From: Dokdonella sp.
Lineage (GTDB): Bacteria > Pseudomonadota > Gammaproteobacteria > Xanthomonadales > Rhodanobacteraceae
Direction: 5' to 3'
Length of the DNA stretch: 36,527 bases
NCBI GenBank assembly: GCA_019634795.1
Contig: JAHCAR010000023.1
Span: 1 to 36,527, forward strand
Below the pieces are notes generated by a model. That model was not told the origin of the DNA, made no database searches, and was given only the letters and a program-made list of their open reading frames with translations. The position numbers and the translations under genes are program-made. Shown here piece by piece: positions 1-7,004 of this stretch. Each line of letters starts with the position of its first letter. The first letter of the stretch is position 1.

Positions 1-1
1 C

Positions 2-274
2 GCCCGCAGTCGCGGCGCGGCCGCGGCGCTTGAGCTGGTTCAGCACAACGGCCTGGATACCGATCCGAAGTTCCTGCTCACGCTCGAAGCCCTGCTGGAA
101 GTGCTGCCAGTGCCGCCGGGCCTGCGCGGCGAAACCGGTGAGGCGGAAGACCACGCCGGCGACTTCGATGCGCTGGAGAAGCTGCGCCGACTGGCCTTTG
201 CCGACCAGATCGGCCAGCCCGAGCAATTGCGCATGTTCGAAGAGCAGCAGCGCGCCCTGGAGACGGCCGGGTGA
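2..274 (+). CDS. C-terminal end of a possible DUF1156-type DNA methyltransferase (partial, 5' end outside window)
   Basis: An open frame enters from the left edge and stops at TGA 272-274, giving 90 residues. The tail is acidic and helical, with the readable pieces ELVQHNGLDTDPKF, LEALLEVLP and LRRLAFADQIGQPEQL. From memory, DUF1156-type adenine methyltransferases of phage-defence islands have C-termini of this style, and they are often followed by a helicase, as here. No catalytic motif is in view, so the identification rests on tail similarity and context only. The stop overlaps the GTG start of the helicase (GTGA), which points to translational coupling and a shared operon. It could also be another subunit of the same defence cluster. 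Confidence 0.5.
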   Translation, partial: ARSRGAAAALELVQHNGLDTDPKFLLTLEALLEVLPVPPGLRGETGEAEDHAGDFDALEKLRRLAFADQIGQPEQLRMFEEQQRALETAG

Positions 275-3200
275 GCCTGCTGCGCGACCAAGACTGGCGC
301 ATCCGTTACACGCCCGAGCAGGGCAATCTGCTTGACCTCGTGTACGTGCCGGCCCTGCGTTGCGCGCACACCTACGACCGCACCACCGGCTACTTCAACG
401 CGCGAGCGCTGACGCTGGCGGCGCGCGGCGTGGAGTACCTGATCCACAACGGCGGCCGGATGCGGCTGATCATCGGCTGCACGCTCGATGAGCCTGAGGT
501 GCAGGCGATCAAGAAGGGACAGTCGCTGCGTGACACGGTAGAGGCGCAACTGCTGGCGAGCCCCTTGCAGCCGCAGCGTCCGGAAGAGACCGATGCCCTG
601 GCGCTGCTGGCCTGGATGGTGGCGCGTGGGATCCTGGAAACCAAGGTCGCCATTCCCTGCGATGCGCAACGTCGTCCGCTCGCTGCCAGCGGCCCGCTGT
701 TCCACGAGAAGTCCGGCATCTTCGAGGACAAGACCGGCGACAAGATCGCCTTCAACGGCAGCCTCAACGAGACCGCCGCCGGCTGGACGCTCAACTGGGA
801 GAGCCTGAACCTGTTCCGCTCCTGGGTGGAGCCCGAGCGCGTCGCCGCGGAAGAGGAGAGCTTCGCCCGCCTGTGGGCCGACCGGGCCAGCCGCGTGATC
901 ACGCTCGATGTGCCGGCCGCGGTGCGGCAGGACCTGCTCCGCTTCCTGCCCAAAGATGATCGAATGCCGCCGGGCTTGCAGCCGAAAGAGCCGGCCGACG
1001 ACGGTGAGGCGCCGGACGCCATCGGGCCACCGACATCGACACCCGTAGTCGACCTCGACGAACGTCGACGCGCGCTCTGGGGTTTCATCCGCGAGGCACC
1101 GCGCCTGCCGGATGGCGGCTCCCTGGTGGGGGAGGCGACGGCGGCAGTAACGCCCTGGCCGCATCAGGTGCGCGCCTTCCATCGCCTCTACGACCAATGG
1201 CCACCGCGCCTGCTGATCGCCGACGAGGTGGGTCTCGGCAAGACCATTCAGGCGGGCTTGCTGCTGCGCCAAGCCTGGTTGGCCGGTCGCGCCAGTCGCA
1301 TCCTGGTGATGGCGCCGGCCAGCGTCTGCAAGCAGTGGCAGATCGAGCTGCGCGAGAAGTTCAACCTGAACTGGCCGATCTATGACGGCCACGTATTGCG
1401 CTGGCAGCCGACGCCGGCGCAGCCTGAAGGGCGCGAGCTGGCCGTGCTGCGGTCCGAATGGCATCGCCAGCCGGTAGTGATCGTTTCCAGCCACCTTCTG
1501 CGGCGGCAGGATCGCTTCGACGAGGTGATTTACCAGGCCGAGCCTTGGGACCTTGTGGTGCTGGACGAAGCGCATCACGCCCGCCGGCGCAGCTTGGTCA
1601 ACCTCGACGATGCGCGCCCCAACGCCCTGCTGCGCCTAATGCGAGAGCTGGCGCCCCGCGCGCCTGGCCTCGTGCTGCTGACGGCGACGCCGATGCAGGT
1701 GCACCCCATCGAGGTTTGGGACCTGCTGTCCTTGCTCGGACTGCCGGATGGTTGGCATGGCCGCGCGTTCCTCGACTTCTTCGAGATGGTGGCCCATCCG
1801 AATCCTTCCAACGACACGCTGGACCGCATCGCACGGCTGTTCATGGCGGCCGAACGGCGCTTCGGCCTACGCGATGCCGCGAATCTTCAGCGGCGGCTGG
1901 AGGGCGTCGGCAAGCTGCGTTTGCGCCGTGTGCTGGATGCCCTGCGCTCTGAAGCCAGCATTCCGAGGCGGATGCTGAGTGCCGAGGACCGGCAGCTTGC
2001 CCTGCGCATTGCGCGGCAGGCATCGCCTGTCAGTTGCCTGATCTCGCGCCACACACGCGCATTGCTGAGGCGCTATCACGAGCGTGGTCTGATCTCGACA
2101 CGAGTGGCAACCCGCATGGTCGAGGATCGCTTCCTCGATATGAGCGAGGGCGAAGGAGCGCTGTACCTTGCGCTTGAGGACTACATTACCCAGACCTATA
2201 ACAAGGCATCGAAGGAGGAACGCTCCTCCATCGGCTTCGTGCTGACTATCTATCGTCGCCGCTTGGCCAGCAGCATTCGCGCCCTGATCCTGACCCTCGA
2301 CAAGCATTTGAATGCCGTCCGCCAAGGTGACGCCACGCCGGATCTGCTCTCTGCAGATGATCGCGAGGCTCTGGAGTCGGATGCAGACGCAGTCGATGAA
2401 ACAGATCTCGACGCCGCTGAGCGAGCGTCGCTTGCCCGTGAGGAAGCTGGCGAGATCGAAGCGCTGCTGCGCTTGGCGCGGGGCCTGCCCGAGGACACGA
2501 AGCTCGGCGCACTGCGCGAAGCGATCGCAGAGCTGCGCGCGGGCGGCCACGCGCAGGTGATGGTCTTCACCCAGTTTACCGACACGATGGACCTACTACG
2601 GGAGAACCTTTCGGGCCAGGACGACCTGAAGCTAATGTGCTTCTCGGGGCGCGGCGGCGAAATCCGTGGGCAGGACGGGTCATGGCGCAAGATCACCCGC
2701 GACGAAACCAAGCGACGCTTCCGCCAAGGCGAGGCGCATGTGCTGTTATGTACCGACGCGGCCGCCGAGGGTCTGAACTTCCAGTTTTGTGGCGCGCTGA
2801 TCAACTACGACATGCCCTGGAACCCGATGCGCGTCGAGCAGCGCATTGGCCGTATCGACCGGCTTGGGCAGCGCTTCCCCGAGATCCGCATCATCAACCT
2901 GCACTACGAAGACAGCATCGAAGCCGACGTGTACCGCGCGCTCGGCTCGCGCATTGACCTGTTCCAGGCTGTCGTCGGCAAGCTGCAGCCAATTCTGTCC
3001 AGGCTGCCCAGCCTGATTACCGCGCGCGTGCTCACCGGCGGGTCGCGCGGGGAGGCCGGACGCCAGCAGATGGCTGACGAGGTTGCGCATGAGGCCGCCG
3101 CGGCCGAAGAGCAGAGCTTCGACCTCGACGCCATCCTTGAGGACGATCTGGTGATCCCAACGCGGCTGACGCCTCTCCTAACACTATCGCAACTGGGTGC

Positions 3201-3447
3201 GGTGATGCGCGCGCCGGAGCTACTACCCAGCCAACTTCAACTTGCGCCGCTTGGGAACGCCGACTGGAGCCTGCGGTTGCCCGGCATGTTGAAGCCAGTT
3301 CGGGTCACTACTGATCCAGAATTCTTTGAGCAACACGCCGGCAGCGTAGAACTTTGGTCGCCAGGCAGCCCTATTTTTCCTGAGCCAGAGTGGGCGGATT
3401 GGCGGCCAGAGCAAGGCATTCCGAAATTTGGAACCGACCGGTCTTAG
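271..3447 (+). CDS. PLD-nuclease-like / SNF2 (RapA-type) helicase fusion, probable anti-phage defence protein
   Basis: The product is a 1058-residue ATP-dependent nucleic-acid translocase. Residues ~1-220 form a phospholipase-D-like domain: an N-terminal segment with YDRTTGYF, then an HKD-like site with H145 and K147 (FHEKSG) followed by FNGSLNE at 161-167. Residues ~295-960 are an SF2/SNF2 motor: Walker A DEVGLGKT at 318-325, DEAH at 432-435, TATP at 471-474, and motifs V-VI around 823-870 (CTDAAAEGLNFQ, then QRIGRIDRLGQ). The C-terminal ~100 residues match nothing I recognise. The GTG start overlaps the stop of the upstream gene. In related islands (DISARM DrmD, the helicase-methylase-ATPase group) such helicases sit beside adenine methyltransferases and recognise or process phage DNA. 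The helicase call is secure; the nuclease activity and the exact system type are inference. The neighbours that would settle the type lie left of the window. Confidence 0.88.
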   Translation: MSLLRDQDWRIRYTPEQGNLLDLVYVPALRCAHTYDRTTGYFNARALTLAARGVEYLIHNGGRMRLIIGCTLDEPEVQAIKKGQSLRDTVEAQLLASPLQPQRPEETDALALLAWMVARGILETKVAIPCDAQRRPLAASGPLFHEKSGIFEDKTGDKIAFNGSLNETAAGWTLNWESLNLFRSWVEPERVAAEEESFARLWADRASRVITLDVPAAVRQDLLRFLPKDDRMPPGLQPKEPADDGEAPDAIGPPTSTPVVDLDERRRALWGFIREAPRLPDGGSLVGEATAAVTPWPHQVRAFHRLYDQWPPRLLIADEVGLGKTIQAGLLLRQAWLAGRASRILVMAPASVCKQWQIELREKFNLNWPIYDGHVLRWQPTPAQPEGRELAVLRSEWHRQPVVIVSSHLLRRQDRFDEVIYQAEPWDLVVLDEAHHARRRSLVNLDDARPNALLRLMRELAPRAPGLVLLTATPMQVHPIEVWDLLSLLGLPDGWHGRAFLDFFEMVAHPNPSNDTLDRIARLFMAAERRFGLRDAANLQRRLEGVGKLRLRRVLDALRSEASIPRRMLSAEDRQLALRIARQASPVSCLISRHTRALLRRYHERGLISTRVATRMVEDRFLDMSEGEGALYLALEDYITQTYNKASKEERSSIGFVLTIYRRRLASSIRALILTLDKHLNAVRQGDATPDLLSADDREALESDADAVDETDLDAAERASLAREEAGEIEALLRLARGLPEDTKLGALREAIAELRAGGHAQVMVFTQFTDTMDLLRENLSGQDDLKLMCFSGRGGEIRGQDGSWRKITRDETKRRFRQGEAHVLLCTDAAAEGLNFQFCGALINYDMPWNPMRVEQRIGRIDRLGQRFPEIRIINLHYEDSIEADVYRALGSRIDLFQAVVGKLQPILSRLPSLITARVLTGGSRGEAGRQQMADEVAHEAAAAEEQSFDLDAILEDDLVIPTRLTPLLTLSQLGAVMRAPELLPSQLQLAPLGNADWSLRLPGMLKPVRVTTDPEFFEQHAGSVELWSPGSPIFPEPEWADWRPEQGIPKFGTDRS

Positions 3448-3686
3448 CACCCCATGTTGGGGGACTCGGAAGACACGGTCGAGTGGGCAGCACTCGCATT
3501 GCGGCGGTAAGTCTGACGGTAGATCGGAGGAAAATCGTCAGATAAATCATATTTTTCAATGAGTTGAATTGTCTATTGGAGTCCACCCATAGCCACCATA
3601 TCGCTGTCCCGCAATACCCGAGCAAGTACGAGTGAACCCCGTGGGTTCCATCGGCTTGGGCGCCCCATGGGCGAGCAGAAGTCAGG
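3448..3686. other. Intergenic gap between convergent defence genes
   Basis: This is the 239-nt space between the helicase stop and the convergent nucleotidyltransferase remnant. It is less GC-rich than the flanks around 3520-3600. I see only two short hairpins (3450-3462 and 3480-3496), neither followed by a T-run, and no supportable gene. Confidence 0.5.
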
Positions 3687-4120
3687 TCATTCCATTCCGC
3701 CAATCTTCCTGAGGCGTGCCAGCACCACGTCACTGCGACCGGGATCCGGGATCAAGCCTGGCAATGCGTTGCCGAAATCCGGATGCACCAAAAGCTGTCC
3801 GATCGCGTCGCGTACGGCCTCGCTCAGCGCCTCTGGGGCCAACTCGAGTTCGGCCGCGAGCTCCTCGCGTCCGTCGACCACGTTCAGCACGTCTTCCAGA
3901 TCGTGGCTTGCAAGGATATCGCCAGCACCTCGGCTGGCGTCAGTCCGCTCGCCTCGACGATTGCGTCAACGTCCACGGTTGGACGCACGCTTTCGGCGAG
4001 CGGGTCGGTCAGCAATAGGCCGGCCGTTGCGCCACCGACAAAGACCACCTGCTCGCAGAGGTCACCGAGAGCCTCGGCTATGGCTCGGAGTTGCGCCAGG
4101 TTCGGGTCATCTCGCCGCAT
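3687..4120 (-). pseudogene. AbiEii/MNT-like nucleotidyltransferase, internally deleted and frameshifted
   Basis: The upstream frame starts at ATG 4120 (MRRDDPNLAQLRAIAEAL) and carries the nucleotidyltransferase signature VFVGGATAGLLL followed by TVDVDAIVEAS. It then runs off into unrelated sequence and stops near 3884. The matching C-terminal part is in another frame: reading upstream of 3890 gives GDILASHDLEDVLNVVDGRE and continues to TGA 3687-3689. In intact family members these two blocks are separated by roughly 90-100 residues, which are missing here, and the junction is out of frame. The start overlaps the stop of the upstream regulator (4107-4109), so the two were one operon. DNA polymerase beta-type nucleotidyltransferases paired with a winged-helix protein are typical of AbiE-like toxin-antitoxin modules. 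The toxin-like half appears dead. Confidence 0.75.
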
Positions 4121-4640
4121 TGGGCGACCCCAGCGCCTGTGCCAAGGCCTGCTTCGCCAGATCGCGCTCGCGCGCGCGGCCAATCCTCAAGGCATCGAGC
4201 AAGGCGAGAAGCTGATGCAGCGCCGGATCTGCAAGGGCAGCCTGTGGGACGGTGCGGTACAACGGTGACAGGCTAGGACCTTTTACAGTACCGCTGGGCC
4301 AGGCCCATACCGGCACGTCGCCGGCTGTCGCCGCCAATTTGGACGCGAGCGGCTCTACGCCGAATGATGTCGGCACGCCGCGGCGAACCGGCCCCGGGAC
4401 GGCGGGGAACGCGTAGCGAGCGCCATGCACGGCGAATTCCAGCAATGCAGGAATGATCGGCGCCCAATCGCCGCGCCCGCGGACCACGGCAAGGCCGGCA
4501 ACGGCCGCTCGCTGTACGCTTGCATGGACCTCCGAAGGGCTCATCGACAAGGCCTTCCCCAGGGCAGCATAAGTCAGCCGCTCGCCCGGCCGCGCAGCGG
4601 CCTTCAGCAGAACCAACAGATCTTGGGGTTTGAGTTCCAT
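4107..4640 (-). CDS. Winged-helix-type regulator/antitoxin partner of a nucleotidyltransferase
   Basis: The product is 177 residues from ATG 4640 (MELKPQDLLVLLKAAARPG). The frame is open 19 codons further upstream, but that stretch is the palindrome at 4646-4673 and is unlikely to be translated. The N-terminal ~75 residues read as a MarR/winged-helix fold (LTYAALGKALSMSPSEVHAS, then AVAGLAVVRGRGDW). The rest has conserved-looking aromatic and proline-rich segments (YAFPAVPGPVRRGVPTSFG, VWAWPSGTVKG) that I recognise only as belonging to a protein found next to nucleotidyltransferases. Its stop overlaps the downstream nucleotidyltransferase start by 14 nt. By analogy with AbiEi it would bind its own promoter and neutralise the partner enzyme. 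The partner is deleted while this gene is intact, so it may persist as an orphan regulator. Confidence 0.7.
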   Translation of the reverse strand: MELKPQDLLVLLKAAARPGERLTYAALGKALSMSPSEVHASVQRAAVAGLAVVRGRGDWAPIIPALLEFAVHGARYAFPAVPGPVRRGVPTSFGVEPLASKLAATAGDVPVWAWPSGTVKGPSLSPLYRTVPQAALADPALHQLLALLDALRIGRARERDLAKQALAQALGSPNAAR

Positions 4641-4645
4641 GCGCC

Positions 4646-4673
4646 ATATTCGCAATTCGCGAATTGCGAATAT
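4646..4673. promoter_or_regulatory. Perfect 28-bp palindrome, probable operator of the regulator gene
   Basis: The 14-nt half-site ATATTCGCAATTCG is followed directly by its exact reverse complement, with no spacer. It ends 5 nt before the ATG at 4640. On the - strand a TTGCCT...GATATT pair with 17-nt spacing places the -10 in the outer arm, so a bound dimer would block transcription. Autoregulation by the adjacent winged-helix protein is inferred. Confidence 0.65.
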
Positions 4674-4702
4674 CGGGCAATTCGCTCCGCCAGGCAAGTC
4701 CC

Positions 4703-4867
4703 ATGCACGTTCGGGGCGAGAACCAACCGGTCGCCATTGAGCGCCTGACCTGGTGGCTCACAAACGACGCTGTCCTCTTCGGGATGATGCACGGCCATCC
4801 AGATCAGCGCCCGACGCGCGCCTGGACCGAATTGAACCCTGGCGAACTAATCCCTCTCAGCGGCTAG
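4703..4867 (+). CDS. Small hypothetical ORF divergent from the regulator (54 aa, uncertain)
   Basis: This short + strand frame lies just past the palindrome. It starts at ATG 4703 (MHVRGENQPVAIERL) and contains the well-formed segment LTWWLTNDAVLFGMMHGHP before ending at TAG 4865-4867. The composition looks protein-like, with Trp pairs and a balanced set of hydrophobic residues, and nothing better is on the other strand here. I see no clear Shine-Dalgarno and cannot name a family. It could be a remnant of a small accessory gene sharing the regulator's promoter region, or it could be chance. Confidence 0.25.
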   Translation: MHVRGENQPVAIERLTWWLTNDAVLFGMMHGHPDQRPTRAWTELNPGELIPLSG

Positions 4868-4894
4868 CGTTGCGGCCACCGCCTTCGACGACGA

Positions 4895-4923
4895 CTCCGG
4901 ATCCGCCGCGGAAGTGTCCGGAG
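4895..4923 (-). repeat. Inverted repeat just downstream of the TlpA-like gene
   Basis: CTCCGGA and TCCGGAG (7-bp arms) flank 15 nt, beginning 12 nt after the stop codon of the thioredoxin-like gene. There is no T-run, so it is at best a weak or factor-dependent terminator. Confidence 0.25.
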
Positions 4924-4935
4924 CCTCGCCGCGCG

Positions 4936-5472
4936 TCAATTGTTGGCGGCAACAGGCGTCTCGGCTGCCTGCTCGAGCAGCAGGTTGATCTCGTAAACGA
5001 AGCGCGGCAGCGCGTCCTCCGAATAGCCGATATGGATGTAGGCGACTTGGCCCTGCTTGTCGACCAGGACCATGTGCGGCAGGCCGCTGACGCCGTAGGC
5101 CTCGGCAATGCCTTCCTTCTTGCCGTCCGCGGTCAGGGTCAGCTGGAAATCCTTCATCCGGCGGCGCATGGTCCGGTACTTGTCGTGGTCCCTGTCAGTG
5201 TTGATCGCGACCACCGCGATCTGCTCGCTGCCGACCTTTCGCTGCAGGTTCTCGAGGATTGGCAGCTCCTTCAGGCAATAGCCGCACCAGCTCGCCCAGA
5301 ACGTCAGCACGACGACCTTGCCGCGGTAGTCGCTGACGTGAATCGCCCGGTTGTCCTTGTCGACGCCGAGCGCGTCGGGCGCTGGCGAGCCGACCAGGGA
5401 GGCCGCTTGCGCAAGGCCGGTCAGCAGTAGCAGAAGCAGCAAGGTCGCGGCCTTTTTCAGGGCAAGCATCAT
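4936..5472 (-). CDS. TlpA/ResA-like exported thiol-disulfide oxidoreductase
   Basis: The product is 178 residues. It has a signal peptide (MMLALKKAAT, a run of seven leucines, cleavage near AQA-ASLVG), so it works in the periplasm, possibly membrane-tethered. The thioredoxin fold is clear: FWASWCGYC with the redox pair C63/C66, an extended central insert typical of TlpA/ResA, and the cis-proline loop GLPHMVLVDKQG (P132). Such proteins keep cytochrome c or other exported cysteines reduced, or simply act as periplasmic reductases; the client is unknown. I chose ATG 5472, preceded by GAGGTGG. An in-frame GTG two codons upstream (5478), with AAGGAA before it, is an alternative. No cytochrome maturation genes are nearby. 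Confidence 0.9.
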   Translation of the reverse strand: MMLALKKAATLLLLLLLTGLAQAASLVGSPAPDALGVDKDNRAIHVSDYRGKVVVLTFWASWCGYCLKELPILENLQRKVGSEQIAVVAINTDRDHDKYRTMRRRMKDFQLTLTADGKKEGIAEAYGVSGLPHMVLVDKQGQVAYIHIGYSEDALPRFVYEINLLLEQAAETPVAANN

Positions 5473-5530
5473 GTCCACCTCGTTCCTTCCCGGATGGCCG
5501 GACCGTGTCGATCAGTCTAGATGCAGATTT

Positions 5531-5566
5531 CCCTGCGCGGCAACCAGCAGGATCGGCCGCGCAGGG
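5531..5566 (-). terminator. GC-rich hairpin between the unknown secreted gene and the TlpA-like gene
   Basis: An exact 11-bp stem (CCCTGCGCGGC / GCCGCGCAGGG) with a 14-nt loop lies 46 nt past the stop of the gene at 5613-6296. It lacks a T-run on either strand. It could be a Rho-assisted terminator or an mRNA-stabilising structure in an intercistronic gap. Confidence 0.4.
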
Positions 5567-5612
5567 TCATCCGGGGCGTTTCCGCCCGGTCACTCAATCG
5601 CGACGCTTCAGC

Positions 5613-6296
5613 TTACTGGCGGCAGTCCCACCACTTCAGGTCGGTGACGAACATGTACATGGCCGGGCCATTGCCACCCGGACAGGAAATGCTCGCGATC
5701 GCATGCGTCTCGCAGGCCATTGCCGTGTTCGGAACCGAGGCCTGGGACTGCGAAGGCGTGCCGCCGTAGGTCGTCGAAATCTGATCGGCAGTCACCGTAC
5801 CCGCACGATTTACCGTCCACGCTTCCGTGTGGTTGGTCGTGTTGATGATGCCTGGATCATTTCGGGAGTTGGCCAGCGCAAACGTGCCGCCGGAAGCCTG
5901 GGCCGTGATGATGAACACGGGCGAGCCCGAAGTGCCCGAGCAGTCGCCTTCCTGCGAACCGCTGACCTTGGGGGCGGGAATATTCAACTGCTTGATGAGA
6001 CTGTCGTATTTGTCGATGACCTGCGCCGCGCTTCCACCACGACTCTCGATCGCCTGCCGACTCGCATCGCGTTGATCGGTCAGCAATTCCGACATCGCCT
6101 GGGTGCCTGCGCGGCCCAGTGCCATGTACGACTCCTGCGTGCCGACACGCTTCACGTAGAAGCCGTCGGAGAGTTGGATGTAGCCATCCTGCCTGAGCAG
6201 TTCTTTCTGCGTTGCGGCGGGATCACCGTCCTTGGCCACGGCAATCGAGGCCATGGCGCAAAGGGAGATTGCGAGCATATGGTTCAGATTCTTCAT
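5613..6296 (-). CDS. Unknown secreted protein (227 aa)
   Basis: This is an exported protein of unknown function. The start at ATG 6296 is preceded by AAGGAAG and gives a clean signal peptide (MKNLNHMLAISLCAMASIAVA, then KDGD). The long in-frame extension upstream to 6566 has no secretory character and is rejected. The mature part begins with a helical, charged segment (residues ~25-115, including DGYIQLSDGFYVKRVGTQ). A Ser/Thr/Gly-rich half follows, with Cys at about 119 (EGDCSGTSGSPVF), 201 (MACETHA), 209 (SISCPGGNG) and 225 (WWDCRQ); four cysteines could form two disulfides. The last residues are aromatic. I recognise no family. It lies 140 nt upstream of the TlpA-like gene on the same strand, and an exported disulfide protein beside a periplasmic thioredoxin is suggestive but unproven. 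Confidence 0.75.
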   Translation of the reverse strand: MKNLNHMLAISLCAMASIAVAKDGDPAATQKELLRQDGYIQLSDGFYVKRVGTQESYMALGRAGTQAMSELLTDQRDASRQAIESRGGSAAQVIDKYDSLIKQLNIPAPKVSGSQEGDCSGTSGSPVFIITAQASGGTFALANSRNDPGIINTTNHTEAWTVNRAGTVTADQISTTYGGTPSQSQASVPNTAMACETHAIASISCPGGNGPAMYMFVTDLKWWDCRQ

Positions 6297-6320
6297 GCCT
6301 TGCTTCCTTTTCTGGTCGGA

Positions 6321-6342
6321 CCGAATCAGGGGGTTGATTCGG
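6321..6342 (-). repeat. Inverted repeat in the leader of the unknown secreted gene
   Basis: CCGAATCA and TGATTCGG form a perfect 8-bp stem with a 6-nt loop, ending 24 nt upstream of ATG 6296. It could be an operator half-site pair or a 5' UTR hairpin. Confidence 0.4.
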
Positions 6343-6941
6343 CAATCGCTGGATAAAGAACGAGCCTCACGAGCACCGTTCTGCCCGTTCGCCAATGGCC
6401 GGGGAACCGAAGGTCCATCGTCGACCGAATTGCGTGAGCGGCAGGGATGCGCGCAATTCGCTGTCAACGCGGTCTTGCCCGGCAACGATGGGCTCCCCTC
6501 GGAATGCACCACTCCCAGCGGGAGCCAATCGTCCTGGCGAATGGCACTCGTGTACATGGATAACAAAGAAGCAAATACGCGTGAAGTTTATGTTTCATTG
6601 TTGCTACAAAACCATGCGCAGCGGCTTGGCCATTTGTCCAAAGTGTTGTCTTGGTTGGCGAATTTTGCTGCCCGGTGCTGCGCAGACGAGCGCTGCGCTC
6701 GCGTTGCGACCGTGTCACAGGCGAAAAGCGCGGCTCCGCCCAGCGGCGGATCACGGTCCGGCTTGCCGGGGCGCGGATGGACGCCCGGCAATGTCCAATT
6801 TGCGCGCATCCTGGCTGTAAGGAAGGCCCTGAGGTGCATCGGAATCAGCGGATGGCGGCGTGGTCGCCTCGGCCAGCTGTCACAAGCCGGAAACGGGCGA
6901 TCGCCGACATTCGCGAGGCCCGCCATCACACATTGCGCTAA

Positions 6942-6964
6942 CGACACGGCAGAAGGCCGCGTCG
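6942..6964 (-). terminator. Candidate terminator hairpin of the secreted beta-propeller gene
   Basis: A 9-bp stem with one G-U pair (CGACGCGGC / GCCGTGTCG read on the - strand) and a CTTCT loop lies 40 nt past the stop codon. Only TT follows it, so it is a weak candidate. Confidence 0.4.
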
Positions 6965-7004
6965 CGCTCGACTCACTTCCGCTTCACGTCGCTTGCGGGT
7001 GGGG

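Larger units (their letters stand above)
6297..7004. other. 708-nt region without a supported gene
   Basis: No frame here shows domain-like sequence or a credible start. It contains the 5' region of the unknown secreted gene, with an 8-bp inverted repeat at 6321-6342, a small GC hairpin near 6690, and the terminator-like hairpin of the next gene at 6942-6964. The part around 6541-6610 is notably AT-richer than the rest and may hold the promoter of the gene at 5613-6296, but I see no clear -35/-10 pair. Confidence 0.5.

Noticed and set aside
40-1578. 512-codon - strand frame opposite the helicase
   Set aside because: The + strand encodes a helicase with all SF2 motifs in order; the opposite frame has no recognisable protein features.
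3450-3496. Two short hairpins after the helicase as a rho-independent terminator
   Set aside because: Stems are only 5-6 bp and neither is followed by a T-run.
6296-6566. 90-codon N-terminal extension of the unknown secreted protein
   Set aside because: ATG 6296 has a Shine-Dalgarno and begins a clear signal peptide; the extension would bury it and crosses an inverted repeat.
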